A stretch of DNA of 64,000 nucleotides from Candidatus Saccharibacteria bacterium UBA3304 (GCA_002361425.1 DESW01000014.1:9131-73130); one strand, 5' to 3'; shown: positions 1-7,863, counted from the first letter of the stretch. Notes: a model not told the origin generated them from the sequence alone. Made by a program: numbers and translations.

Positions 1-477
1 GTTTAATATTTCTGCGAGAGCATCATAATCATCAGTCGGAGGGATTAGGTTTGCTGGTTTTCCGTCGAAGATAGTAACCGCTATGCGCTGCTCGGATAAT
101 CCGTTTGCAATTTTCTTAAAATATTTTAGGATTTCGTTCATATATGAGTACATCGAACCACTCACGTCTAAACAGAGCACCACGTCTCGCTTTTCCGATT
201 CCGATCTACGCTCATCGCGAGAAGTTGGCCTTGCGGCGACGGCCGTAAGAGAAAATAGCGCGGCTAGAAAAGCTACGGCAGCGCAAGCCATCAAAATGCG
301 GTAACGTGTAACGGCACGGCGATAGGCTGGAAGCATCTTAATTGTCTTCGTATGTGCAATCACGGCGACGCGTTTCAAGTCGCGATCGTGGCTATGTATG
401 CGGTAGCGATACCAGGCGATGAAAATAATAATTGCGATTGCAATCGGCGGAATGATAAATAGCCAAGTATACTTCAT
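1..477 (-). CDS. VWA-domain membrane protein (BatA-like), 3' part missing
   Basis: The gene runs off the left edge, so only the N-terminal part (about 159 residues) is present. Read on the minus strand it starts at ATG 477, one base after the stop of the upstream gene. It shows a membrane segment at about residues 4-19, a basic linker, a second hydrophobic segment near residues 62-80, then the MIDAS signature CLDVSGSM (DxSxS metal site) that opens a von Willebrand A domain. BatA-type proteins carry this arrangement. Together with the MoxR and DUF58 genes upstream it forms the usual MoxR/DUF58/VWA operon, thought to act in envelope or metal-dependent protein maturation. Actual substrate unknown. 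Confidence 0.85.
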   Translation of the reverse strand, partial: MKYTWLFIIPPIAIAIIIFIAWYRYRIHSHDRDLKRVAVIAHTKTIKMLPAYRRAVTRYRILMACAAVAFLAALFSLTAVAARPTSRDERRSESEKRDVVLCLDVSGSMYSYMNEILKYFKKIANGLSEQRIAVTIFDGKPANLIPPTDDYDALAEILN

Positions 478-478
478 A

Positions 479-958
479 TTACTGCTCCCTCACAATCTGG
501 CGTGCCTTTTCGGCAGCGTCCGCCACAGAACCTTTTTCGAGCGTATCGAACTCATCTGGATAATAGCCGTCAACCAACTCGGCGAGCTTCTTATAATTCG
601 ACTTTTTAATATCGCTAAGCGTCATTACGTCAGCATGGAAGCCCATACCTTCATAGAAGAAGAGGCGTACAATCAAGCTAAGTTGCTGGTGGCACTGTGA
701 AGCTTTGATCTGGCGACGCTTAAAGCGCTCCTCGGCTTCGTTAATCATCTTCAAATACTTGTCGCGCAAAACATTCATATTAACCACCTTCGGTGCGGTG
801 ACTTTGAGCGTACTGATAGTCTTAATTTCCTTCTTACGCGTAGCGTAAATAATCGCAATAATTGTACCGATTGCGATGCCTAGCAAAAGCAAACCAATCA
901 TTGCCCAAATTGGTGAGTAATTAATTGGACCGTAGTAGAGCATCTTATCTTCTGACAT
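479..958 (-). CDS. Single-pass membrane protein of the MoxR/VWA operon
   Basis: 159-residue protein with one clear transmembrane segment at about residues 18-38, followed by a charged, probably cytoplasmic, helical region rich in K, E and R. It overlaps the end of the upstream DUF58 gene by 14 bases and abuts the downstream VWA gene, so it is surely part of the same transcript and translationally coupled. Its position and size match the small membrane protein (DUF4381-like) often found between DUF58 and VWA genes, but I cannot see a decisive motif, so that family assignment is inference from synteny. Confidence 0.75.
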   Translation of the reverse strand: MSEDKMLYYGPINYSPIWAMIGLLLLGIAIGTIIAIIYATRKKEIKTISTLKVTAPKVVNMNVLRDKYLKMINEAEERFKRRQIKASQCHQQLSLIVRLFFYEGMGFHADVMTLSDIKKSNYKKLAELVDGYYPDEFDTLEKGSVADAAEKARQIVREQ

Positions 959-1832
959 GTTTTTGCTCCTCTAGCATATTAACGATGCGCGGAATGGCAT
1001 GGTTGGTGCTATCGACGAAACAGCAAACGATGCCCATGCGGCGTAAGGTTTTGCGAATGCCAACGCGTTGCGCTTCGCGGTATTCTTCCTCGGCCTTTGC
1101 AATCTTTTTGTTCTGGCGGAAGAAGCGTGACAAACGCATTTTGCCATCGATATCGACGGTGTCGTAATTGGCTAGCAAATTGTTCGTTAATGGTGAATCT
1201 TCAACGATGATAAACATAATTTCGTGGCGTGCATGCAACTTACGAATCATTTCGGTATCGATCTGGCTTACGCCCTCGGCGTCACTCATGATAATCATAA
1301 AGCTGCGCTCGCGGTAAGTCTTGGAAACGTAAGTAAGTAGGGAATTGAGATCGCTTGGTTCGGCGTTAAGTGTCATTGACTTGGCATATTTATCGAGGAA
1401 GTTCTCAATATAAGCCGTATCCTCCTTTTGCATATAGCGCTTGTTTTCACCGTGGTTGCCGTAAATCATACCAACGTAGTCGCCATGATGCTGTGCGACG
1501 TAAGCCATTACGCCAGCGCAGAAAGTCGCAACTTCCTGTTTGCTCTCGCCGCTCGGCGCAAGCGTTGCCATCGTATTGCCGTTATCAGCTACGAGCAAAA
1601 TATTATGTTTGCGGACAGCGATGTAACGACGAATCATAATTGTGCGTGAACGTGCGGTTGCCTTCCAGTCGATATCCTTCACATCATCGCCGTAGTTATA
1701 TTCGCGAAGGTCATCAAAATCCAAGCTACGTCCTTTAAAGACGGAGCCGTAATTACCGGTCAAAACATTTCTGACGCGGCGCTGCGCAAAGATATCCATT
1801 TTCTTGCGCACTTTTACGAGATAGCTTGGCAT
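945..1832 (-). CDS. DUF58 protein of the MoxR operon
   Basis: 295 residues. The DUF58 signature is at about residues 41-62 (DLREYNYGDD followed by DIDWKATARS), matching the family pattern of 'YGDDVR-IDW-ATAR'. The C-terminal two thirds resemble the VWA-like fold that follows this motif in the family. DUF58 proteins are encoded next to MoxR AAA ATPases and VWA proteins and are thought to be cytoplasmic partners of the chaperone system; the substrate is not known. The start ATG at 1832 follows a purine-rich stretch and lies 21 bases after the MoxR stop codon. Confidence 0.9.
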   Translation of the reverse strand: MPSYLVKVRKKMDIFAQRRVRNVLTGNYGSVFKGRSLDFDDLREYNYGDDVKDIDWKATARSRTIMIRRYIAVRKHNILLVADNGNTMATLAPSGESKQEVATFCAGVMAYVAQHHGDYVGMIYGNHGENKRYMQKEDTAYIENFLDKYAKSMTLNAEPSDLNSLLTYVSKTYRERSFMIIMSDAEGVSQIDTEMIRKLHARHEIMFIIVEDSPLTNNLLANYDTVDIDGKMRLSRFFRQNKKIAKAEEEYREAQRVGIRKTLRRMGIVCCFVDSTNHAIPRIVNMLEEQKHVRR

Positions 1833-1853
1833 TTTTCTTTTAGTTTTCCTTTA

Positions 1854-2852
1854 CTATGGTGTCTGAATCTTTGCAAAAATTGCATCAATGATTGCTTCTG
1901 GATGAACGTCATCAGCAGCTGCTTCGAAGTTGAGGATAATGCGGTGGCGAAGAGCGGCATGGCGAAGCTGCTTAACATCGTCTGGTGTTACATAGCCGCG
2001 GCCATTGATGAGCGCGAGTGCTTGTGCAATCTGAAGAAGAGCGATGCCGCCACGTGGGCTGACGCCGTATTCGACGTAGCGAGCGAGATTTGCATCGATG
2101 ATTGCGCGTGGGTTACGGGTTGCGGTAACGATGTTTACGATGTAATTCTTGATCGAATCGTCAACTGCGACCTGCTTTGCGTAAGCCTGAACTTTCTTGA
2201 TGTCTTCAATTGAGACCTTATCGGCAGCGCTGAGTTCGGCAGTAGTCTGGCCAGCGATGGTGTAGTTAAGAATCTGCATTTCTTCATCGCGGCTAGGATA
2301 ATCAACGACCTCTTTCAAGAGGAAGCGGTCGAGCTGAGCTTCTGGAAGTTCGTAAGTACCTTCCTGTTCGATTGGGTTCTGAGTTGCGAGGACAACAAAT
2401 GGTTCTGGCATCTTATACATTACGCCACCAACAGAAACCTGGCGTTCCTGCATGGCCTCAAGCATAGCAGACTGAGTTTTGGCGCTAGAACGGTTAATTT
2501 CATCGAGGAGTACGAAATTAGCGTGAACTGGACCAATCTTGGTATCAAAATCACCAGAGTTGTAGTTATAAATCTGAGTACCAATAATATCGCTTGGGAG
2601 CAAATCTGGCGTACACTGAATGCGGCTAAAGCTACCGCTTGATGCTTCAGCGATTGTCTTTGCGGCGAGGGTCTTTGCGAGACCTGGTACGGATTCGAGC
2701 AAGACGTGACCACCTGCAATCAATGCGACTTCCATCGCGAGCTTAAGCTCTTCCTGGCCTACAACTTTTTTGCTGTAAGCTGCGCTGAGCTTATTAATAA
2801 TTCCTTTTGCTTCGTTGAGCGCTGCATCGCTCAGAGTGTTGCCTTGGTTCAT
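1854..2852 (-). CDS. MoxR-family AAA ATPase
   Basis: 332 residues, the usual size for MoxR. Walker A is at about residues 52-61 in the MoxR form SVPGLAKT, Walker B is LLDEIN near 115-120, and the MoxR-typical ATQNP sensor motif follows. The C-terminal lid domain with SPRGG is present. MoxR ATPases act as chaperones that mature or insert metal cofactors into client proteins, together with VWA-domain partners, which here are encoded directly downstream. The start is supported by GAGAGGAG just upstream. First recognisable chaperone gene of a five-gene minus-strand operon. Confidence 0.95.
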   Translation of the reverse strand: MNQGNTLSDAALNEAKGIINKLSAAYSKKVVGQEELKLAMEVALIAGGHVLLESVPGLAKTLAAKTIAEASSGSFSRIQCTPDLLPSDIIGTQIYNYNSGDFDTKIGPVHANFVLLDEINRSSAKTQSAMLEAMQERQVSVGGVMYKMPEPFVVLATQNPIEQEGTYELPEAQLDRFLLKEVVDYPSRDEEMQILNYTIAGQTTAELSAADKVSIEDIKKVQAYAKQVAVDDSIKNYIVNIVTATRNPRAIIDANLARYVEYGVSPRGGIALLQIAQALALINGRGYVTPDDVKQLRHAALRHRIILNFEAAADDVHPEAIIDAIFAKIQTP

Positions 2853-2865
2853 TTTTTCTCCTCTC

Positions 2866-3525
2866 TTATGCCCAATACAAACTTATGTTATTTGCCATAT
2901 TAATTTTGTCGTCTTCGGAATAATTGTCTGGTTGATCGAAGTAGTGGGAATCTTCGAAGAAGTTATTCTGAAGCACATCCATGTACGTCACGCCATCGGT
3001 ATCAATCAGGAATTTGTCGGAAACGGCTGACGTGATATTTCCGACTACGCCAGTAATTACGGTAGGAGTATAAGATTTCAAGATATTTAGTGCGACCTGA
3101 ATCTGGAATGAGGTCTGTAAAACGTCGGCGAAGAGTAGGACGTTGCGGTTGTTGAATGCTGCCAAATCAAAGTAAGGGTTCGGGTCGCGTTCGCCGTTAA
3201 TTTCAGAGAAAGCTTCGCGTTTACGCTCCTCAATAATACTCATAAAGTCGCTGGCGATGTACTCGTATTCTGACTGAGAGATATCCGGATTCAAAACGAA
3301 TTCGCCCTTCGGCGTAATAGCACCAAGGTTGCGGGTAATATCGAATGGATCGGCGATCTCAGCATACTGTAAGACATAGATATAAGCGTGAAGATGTGCG
3401 GCAAGCTCAATGCAGGAAAGCAAGGAACTTTTCTTGAGGCAGAAAATAATCGACTCATTGTTCTTGTACTGAGTCAATCGCATTGCCAGCTGATCACCTA
3501 ATGCCTGACGGCTAGGATAGAACAC
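2866..3525 (-). CDS. Degenerate COG1926-like phosphoribosyltransferase-fold protein
   Basis: 219 residues. The start (SRQALGDQLAMRL), the following hydrophobic strand, the LGAITPKGEFVLN segment and the block NRNVLLFADVLQTSFQ at about 126-141 line up by eye with COG1926-type phosphoribosyltransferases ('RxxAGxxLA', 'LGAIAxGGxVxLN', 'xxVxLVDDGxATGxT'). The PRPP-binding loop that should read VDDGxATGxT is FADVLQTSF here, so the acidic pair and the glycines are lost and catalysis is doubtful. It starts at GTG 3525 behind a GGAGG site and is the first gene of the MoxR operon (13-base gap to moxR). A non-catalytic nucleotide sensor is one possibility; the family call is moderately sure, the role unknown. 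Confidence 0.6.
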   Translation of the reverse strand: MFYPSRQALGDQLAMRLTQYKNNESIIFCLKKSSLLSCIELAAHLHAYIYVLQYAEIADPFDITRNLGAITPKGEFVLNPDISQSEYEYIASDFMSIIEERKREAFSEINGERDPNPYFDLAAFNNRNVLLFADVLQTSFQIQVALNILKSYTPTVITGVVGNITSAVSDKFLIDTDGVTYMDVLQNNFFEDSHYFDQPDNYSEDDKINMANNISLYWA

Positions 3526-3585
3526 ACCACCTCCACTAAATTACACTTATGTATATTTTAGCACGCCAAACACGCTTATGAATAC

Positions 3586-3614
3586 TTGACTTTTTTCGCA
3601 AAGTGTGCTATAAT
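3586..3614 (+). promoter_or_regulatory. Strong promoter of the Cys-rich secreted protein gene
   Basis: TTGACT (3586-3591), a 17-base spacer ending in TGC, and TATAAT (3609-3614). Predicted start near 3621 gives a leader of about 58 bases that contains a small GGAGC/GCTCC hairpin and ends in AAAGGAGGG before the ATG at 3679. Confidence 0.85.
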
Positions 3615-3678
3615 GATTGTCATGAAGCATTGAGTTGGAGCGCTTAGAGCTCCCTGGCACTTTTCAAAGGAGGGTATT

Positions 3679-4176
3679 ATGAAGAAGATAATATCTATAG
3701 TTACACTACTCGTTGTCGTTTTATTGGCTATGCCTGCAAACATCGCATATGCTTGTGAATGTGGCTGCAATTGCAACAAGGGCACAACGACAACCGTTGC
3801 TACGTCTACCGTCGAAAAGACAAAGAAGGTTACGCAGCTCGAGAAAAAGACCAAGGCTCTCTTAAAGCCTGAAAAGTCGTACGGTAAGAAGTACGGCTGG
3901 GATTGCACAACAAAGGTTACGAAGAAGACCTCGAAAAAACTCTATACAAGAGTCGTTTTCCATAATGATAGTACTCGGATGAGTCTCAATGTGACAATCC
4001 GTGCTACTAAGTCTAAGTCCGGCAAAGTAACCGCTGCATGGTGGTTTAAGGACAAGGAAGACGGTAAATGGAAAAAAACTACACCGGAAGGTGTGGAAAG
4101 AGTTTTGAAGCAGTATGGCAAGAAGGTAAAGACAAAGTCTACGCCCGTAAAAGACGATATACCTGTAGTTCCGTAA
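3679..4176 (+). CDS. Small secreted basic protein with CECGCNC motif
   Basis: 165 residues. An N-terminal signal peptide is clear: MKK, a hydrophobic stretch to about residue 20, and a likely cleavage near ANIAYA. The mature protein would begin with a dense cysteine cluster CECGCNC at about residues 26-32, followed by a Thr-rich and then a Lys-rich segment. One further Cys lies near residue 75 before a predicted beta-rich region. It is strongly basic. I do not recognise a family. The cysteine cluster could bind metal or form disulfides. It stands alone with its own strong promoter, a good Shine-Dalgarno site and a terminator, which suggests high expression as a monocistronic gene. Confidence 0.8.
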   Translation: MKKIISIVTLLVVVLLAMPANIAYACECGCNCNKGTTTTVATSTVEKTKKVTQLEKKTKALLKPEKSYGKKYGWDCTTKVTKKTSKKLYTRVVFHNDSTRMSLNVTIRATKSKSGKVTAAWWFKDKEDGKWKKTTPEGVERVLKQYGKKVKTKSTPVKDDIPVVP

Positions 4177-4186
4177 TGTTCCCGTG

Positions 4187-4210
4187 GCACCGCGAAAGCG
4201 GTGCTTTTTT
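4187..4210 (+). terminator. Rho-independent terminator of the secreted protein gene
   Basis: GCACCGC (from 4187/4188), GAAA loop, GCGGTGC and six T. It lies 10 bases after the stop codon. On the other strand it sits just downstream of mnmA but lacks a good T tract there. Confidence 0.9.
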
Positions 4211-4221
4211 CTTTGAAGGAA

Positions 4222-5247
4222 TTAGACGATAATGCCGCCGCCGATACAGACGTCGCCGCGGTAAAATACGACGGACTGGCCTGGCGTGAGGGATTTTTGT
4301 TCTTCAGCAAAAGTAAGTAAGCCAGTCTCTGCGTCATAGTCAGCAGAAACTAATGGTGCGCGGTGACGAATGCGAGCCTCGATATTATGACCATCGTCGC
4401 CGCCACGGAGCACTACGTCCTTCAAAGTGATTTCTTTTTTCCAGAGTGAAAGGGCATTAAGATTGCGCGAAACATAGACGATATTTGCTTGAATATCTTT
4501 GCGGACAACATAGTATGGCAAACCGTCTTTGAGGTTTAAGCCATGGCGCTGGCCGAGCGTGTAATAGATTGCGCCGTCATGTGTGCCGACAACTTTGTCA
4601 GTCTCGAGCTCGCGGATCTCGCCCGGTTTTGTGTCGATAAACTCGCCCAAAAAGTCGCGCATATTTGCTTCGCCTACGAAACAGACGCCCATCGATTCTG
4701 GCTTATGTGCTACGGCAAGACCAATTTTCTCGGCGAGGGCTTTGACTTCTGGCTTTAGCATGTCGCCAACGGGGAAAATCGTGCGCTCAATTACATCTTC
4801 CGTAATGCGATAGAGGAAGTAAGTCTGATCTTTATTCTCGTCGCGCGCCTTTAGGAGCTGGCGGCCGGCGCAGCGAGCGTAGTGGCCGGTTGCAATTGCT
4901 TCGGCGCCTTGCTCGAATGCAGTCTCAGCGAAGAGTTTAAACTTAATCTCCTGGTTGCACATAATATCAGGGTTTGGCGTGTTGCCTTTCTGATATTCGG
5001 CAAGCATATAATCAACGACTTTCTGCTTATATTCAGTTTCAAAATCGAATACGCGGAAATCGATGCCGAGCTTCACGGCGACGCGCTTGGCGTCCGCGAG
5101 ATCTTCGGCCCAAGGGCACTTCATGCCTGGAAGATTTTTGCTCCAGTTCTTCATGTAGACGCCGACGACTTCGTGACCTTGCTGCTGCAAAAGATAGGCA
5201 CTAACCGCCGAATCTACGCCGCCGGACATGCCTAGGAATACTTTCAT
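4222..5247 (-). CDS. mnmA: tRNA-specific 2-thiouridylase
   Basis: 341 residues. MnmA makes 2-thiouridine at the wobble position of tRNA-Lys, -Glu and -Gln using ATP and a persulfide sulfur. The PP-loop GMSGGVDSA is at about residues 6-14. The two catalytic cysteines are visible: Cys97 in DIMCNQEIKF and Cys189 in MGVCFVGE. The C-terminal beta barrel with GQSVVFY is present, so length and domains are complete. The start ATG overlaps the TGA stop of the upstream DUF2625-like gene (ATGA, 5244-5247), which implies translational coupling; no clear Shine-Dalgarno is present. Confidence 0.97.
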   Translation of the reverse strand: MKVFLGMSGGVDSAVSAYLLQQQGHEVVGVYMKNWSKNLPGMKCPWAEDLADAKRVAVKLGIDFRVFDFETEYKQKVVDYMLAEYQKGNTPNPDIMCNQEIKFKLFAETAFEQGAEAIATGHYARCAGRQLLKARDENKDQTYFLYRITEDVIERTIFPVGDMLKPEVKALAEKIGLAVAHKPESMGVCFVGEANMRDFLGEFIDTKPGEIRELETDKVVGTHDGAIYYTLGQRHGLNLKDGLPYYVVRKDIQANIVYVSRNLNALSLWKKEITLKDVVLRGGDDGHNIEARIRHRAPLVSADYDAETGLLTFAEEQKSLTPGQSVVFYRGDVCIGGGIIV

Positions 5248-5813
5248 ATGGATAAATTGAATCTTATTAATTCGTCGATTGAGATGATTTTTCTATCCCT
5301 TTTTTCGATATCGCATTTTGCCTGCAATAAAGGATAAAAGTGAAAGCCCTCGGTTAGTTTAAGCTGTTTGCAATCTTCTTTCCAGGAGCTCCATCTATAC
5401 GGTTCGTAGAAAATATTGACGGCTTCCGGCTTATTGAGTAGCCAGTCCAGGAATTGCGTATAATAAACTCCCATGTTTTCCCAAGCGTTAGTGTCAGGGG
5501 CAAAATAATAGACTACGCCATCTTTTAGGCCGAAAAGACCGCCGAGAATGTCTTCGCCGATTAATATGTCGACGAGATTCGACTTATTGTAGGCCTCGTT
5601 CTTTTCGACGACGTTTAACTGGCCGCAGCCATAGAGTCTAATCCAGTTGTCAATGACGATTCCGCCGCACCTGGTGAATTGTTCGTAGAAAAAATTGCCC
5701 TGATATTGGCTGAATTTGGCCTCAAAATCAGAAACGACCGATGCGTCGACATCTTCTATTAAAGCAATATTATCTCTGTTTTTGATATCTTGGAAGAATA
5801 AATCCGTTTTCAT
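5244..5813 (-). CDS. DUF2625-family protein
   Basis: 189 residues. Three blocks match what I recall of the DUF2625 family: GGIVIDNWIRLYGCG at about residues 50-64, LIGEDILGGLFGLKDG with VYYFAPDTNAWENMG in the middle, and FYEPYRWSSWKEDCKQL towards the end. It has no signal peptide or membrane segment, so it is cytoplasmic, and its function is unknown. It is the first gene of a two-gene transcript with mnmA (4-base overlap). A TATAAT on the minus strand (5828-5823) lies nine bases before the ATG and there is no Shine-Dalgarno, so this mRNA is probably leaderless or nearly so. Confidence 0.75.
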   Translation of the reverse strand: MKTDLFFQDIKNRDNIALIEDVDASVVSDFEAKFSQYQGNFFYEQFTRCGGIVIDNWIRLYGCGQLNVVEKNEAYNKSNLVDILIGEDILGGLFGLKDGVVYYFAPDTNAWENMGVYYTQFLDWLLNKPEAVNIFYEPYRWSSWKEDCKQLKLTEGFHFYPLLQAKCDIEKRDRKIISIDELIRFNLSI

Positions 5814-5892
5814 CTTGGCAATATTATATAATATTTTTTCCGTCTTTACTAGGTGGCTAGCGTAACAGATAAAAATATGTTAAAATATGAGT

Positions 5893-7053
5893 ATGTTTGT
5901 TGATACGGCGAAAGTTTATATTAAAGCCGGCAAGGGTGGCAACGGAGCTATCTCTTTCCGACACGAAATCTACATCCCTAAAGGCGGCCCAGATGGTGGC
6001 GACGGCGGCAAAGGCGGTGATGTGGTTTTTGTGGCAAGTAAAGACTGCGACACTTTGATTGATTTTCGCTTCCAACCAAAACTTATTGCCGAGGATGGCA
6101 AAGCTGGTTCTGGTCAGAAATCCAGCGGCAAATCCGGCAAAGACCTCGAAGTCGAGGTTCCAATCGGTACTGTCGTAAAACGTGACGGCGAGATTGTCGC
6201 TGACCTTACTTTTGATGGCGATCGTCAAATCGTTGCTCATGGTGGCGACGGCGGTTACGGCAACTGGCACTTCCGCAGTTCTACTCGCCAGACGCCAAAA
6301 ATTGCCGAGCTCGGTAACCCAGGTGAAAGCTTTGATGCTGAACTTGAGCTCAAACTTCTCGCAGATGTCGGTCTCGTCGGTTTCCCAAATGCCGGCAAGT
6401 CGACTTTCCTTTCCGTTGTTTCTAACGCAACTCCAGAAATCGCCGATTATCCATTCACGACCATTACCCCAAATCTTGGCGTCGCGAAAGTCGACGATCA
6501 TGCAATTCTCATTGCAGATATTCCAGGTCTTATCGAAGGCGCTTCTGACGGCAAGGGTCTCGGCGACCGCTTCCTTCGCCACGTTGAGCGCACTAAGGTT
6601 CTCTTGCATCTCGTCGATGTTTATTCCGAAGATGCTGGCAAAGCTTACAAAGACATTCGTGCTGAGCTCGAAAAATATTCAACCGAACTCGCTAGTCGTC
6701 CAGAAATCGTTGCGCTTACTAAGTGTGAAGGTCTCGACGAAGAACTTATTAAAATGCAAATGCAAGCTATCCTCGAGCAGAATCCTGACGCTAAAGTTAT
6801 GGCAATTTCTAGCTCTGCTCATCAGGGCCTTACCGAAGTTCTTCGCGAACTCTGGCAGGTTATTGAAACTAGCCGCAAGGCTGAAGAGCCGGTCGAAGAA
6901 GAGACTGAAGAAGGGGAAGATATTCCAGTTATTACGCTCGACGTCAAAGAGCAAAAGCATCGCGCTCATCACCAGAAATATCAGCTTGGCGATCGTGGCT
7001 CTATCCATGAACTCGAAGCCGGCGAATATGTCGACGACGACCTTGACGAATAG
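5893..7053 (+). CDS. obg: Obg/CgtA ribosome-assembly GTPase
   Basis: GTPase of late 50S assembly. The Gly-rich Obg fold covers about residues 1-155 (GGPDGGDGGKGG). The G domain has GFPNAGKST (G1) and DIPGLIEGA (G3). G4 reads TKCE instead of the usual NKxD, an unusual base-specificity motif. A C-terminal extension of about 60 residues is acidic and then basic. I place the start at ATG 5893 (MFVDTAKV), not at the in-frame ATG 5887, because family members begin within a residue of this point. TAAAAT occupies 5881-5886, exactly six bases before 5893, as in the other leaderless genes here. No Shine-Dalgarno is visible. Confidence 0.95.
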   Translation: MFVDTAKVYIKAGKGGNGAISFRHEIYIPKGGPDGGDGGKGGDVVFVASKDCDTLIDFRFQPKLIAEDGKAGSGQKSSGKSGKDLEVEVPIGTVVKRDGEIVADLTFDGDRQIVAHGGDGGYGNWHFRSSTRQTPKIAELGNPGESFDAELELKLLADVGLVGFPNAGKSTFLSVVSNATPEIADYPFTTITPNLGVAKVDDHAILIADIPGLIEGASDGKGLGDRFLRHVERTKVLLHLVDVYSEDAGKAYKDIRAELEKYSTELASRPEIVALTKCEGLDEELIKMQMQAILEQNPDAKVMAISSSAHQGLTEVLRELWQVIETSRKAEEPVEEETEEGEDIPVITLDVKEQKHRAHHQKYQLGDRGSIHELEAGEYVDDDLDE

Positions 7054-7071
7054 TCTCGCTTATGCTAATGT
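7043..7071 (+). promoter_or_regulatory. Promoter inside the end of obg for the 7078 RNA
   Basis: TTGACG (7043-7048), 17 bases, TGC, then TAATGT (7066-7071). The -35 box lies within the last codons of obg. The predicted start near 7078 coincides with the 5' arm of the long closing helix of the RNA described next, which supports the call. Confidence 0.6.
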
Positions 7072-7077
7072 AAATAC

Positions 7078-7235
7078 AAGCTGGTACGCTCTGCGGGGTT
7101 CCACTGAAAAAATGTGGACAGTGTGGAGACTAGATACAAAAATAAAAACAGCGGATTAAAACAAACATTTGCTTGTGCCCCTGGGTGGGCGCGTAGCAGC
7201 TTGAAAAATACTCCTCGAAAGAGGAGCATTTTTTT
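7078..7235 (+). ncRNA. Candidate structured non-coding RNA, class unknown
   Basis: There is no plausible ORF here, yet the sequence folds well. CAAGCTG (7077-7083) pairs perfectly with CAGCTTG (7197-7203). After a G/G mismatch, TACGC (7085-7089) pairs with GCGTA (7191-7195). Inside this 12-bp closing helix, GGGG near 7096-7100 can pair with CCCC near 7178-7181, and TCCAC/GTGGA forms a hairpin, so the RNA may be a rod with internal loops. It has its own promoter and terminator, giving a transcript of about 155 bases. The rod shape and size recall 6S RNA, but I see no conserved 6S sequence. SRP RNA (no GGAAGCAG), tmRNA and RNase P motifs are absent. Confidence 0.55.
7209..7235. terminator. Bidirectional terminator between the 7078 RNA and tsaC
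   Basis: CTCCTC (7211-7216), GAAA, GAGGAG (7221-7226), with a T run on the plus side and an A run before the stem that gives T's on the minus side. It can end the plus-strand RNA and the convergent minus-strand tsaC transcript. Confidence 0.9.
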
Positions 7236-7237
7236 AT

Positions 7238-7825
7238 CTAGAAGTGGACGATTAGTAGACCGCCAGCGCGGATTTGGCGTGGCTCGTCTAGCGTCCAGTC
7301 GATAATCGTACTCGGAAGGCTGCCGCCGGATTTGCCACGAACAATGCCATCGATGCTCTTAATGCGGTCTTGAACCTCGCGCGAGCTGCGACAAGGCGCT
7401 TCGCCGCGTGGGTTTGCGCTCGTAACGAGCAATGGGCCGGTTTCGCGAAGAAGAGAAAGCATATAATCGTTAGCCGGAATGCGAATGCCGATCGTGCCGA
7501 AGTTATTGAAATAAACGTGCTCGAAATCTGGGTTTTTCTCGAGTACTAATGTTAGTTCGCCAGGGAAGTAGCGGTTGGCAATCGCCATGCGACGACGGTC
7601 GATTCTGGCGTAGCGTGGGATATCTCTAACGCTAGGCACCATCAAAGTAAGAATTTTACCGCTATCAATTGGGCGGTCTTTGAGAGTAAGTAATTTAAGA
7701 ATTGCAGGTTCATTATCCAGACGGACGGCGAGGCCATAAACGGTCTCGGTTGGAACAGCCAAAATAGCGCCTTTTTTCAAGGCGTTAGCGGCAGCAGAAA
7801 TATCCTTCTGTGAAATTAACCTCAT
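7238..7825 (-). CDS. tsaC: Threonylcarbamoyl-AMP synthase (Sua5/YrdC/TsaC)
   Basis: 195 residues, single YrdC domain. It makes threonylcarbamoyl-AMP from Thr, bicarbonate and ATP, the first step of t6A37 formation in ANN-decoding tRNAs. Visible motifs: PTETVYGLAV at about residues 25-34, LKDRP (the KxR region), PGELTLVL, GTIGIRIPAN and LLVTSANPRGE (S(T/A)N motif). It lacks the extra Sua5 domain, so it is the short TsaC type. Its promoter is near perfect: TTGACT (7863-7858), 17 bases, TGC-TATAAT (7840-7835), nine bases before the ATG, and no Shine-Dalgarno. Confidence 0.95.
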   Translation of the reverse strand: MRLISQKDISAAANALKKGAILAVPTETVYGLAVRLDNEPAILKLLTLKDRPIDSGKILTLMVPSVRDIPRYARIDRRRMAIANRYFPGELTLVLEKNPDFEHVYFNNFGTIGIRIPANDYMLSLLRETGPLLVTSANPRGEAPCRSSREVQDRIKSIDGIVRGKSGGSLPSTIIDWTLDEPRQIRAGGLLIVHF

Positions 7826-7834
7826 AACTCTATA

Positions 7835-7863
7835 ATTATAGCACAGATTGGCTCAAAAGTCAA
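7835..7863 (-). promoter_or_regulatory. Promoter of tsaC
   Basis: On the minus strand TTGACT (7863-7858), a 17-base spacer ending TGTGC, and TATAAT (7840-7835). The predicted start is one to three bases before the tsaC ATG at 7825. Confidence 0.85.

Noticed and set aside
7078..7235. SRP RNA, tmRNA or RNase P RNA
   Set aside because: The SRP apical motif (GGAAGCAG), the tmRNA ends with encoded CCA, and the RNase P conserved segments are all missing.
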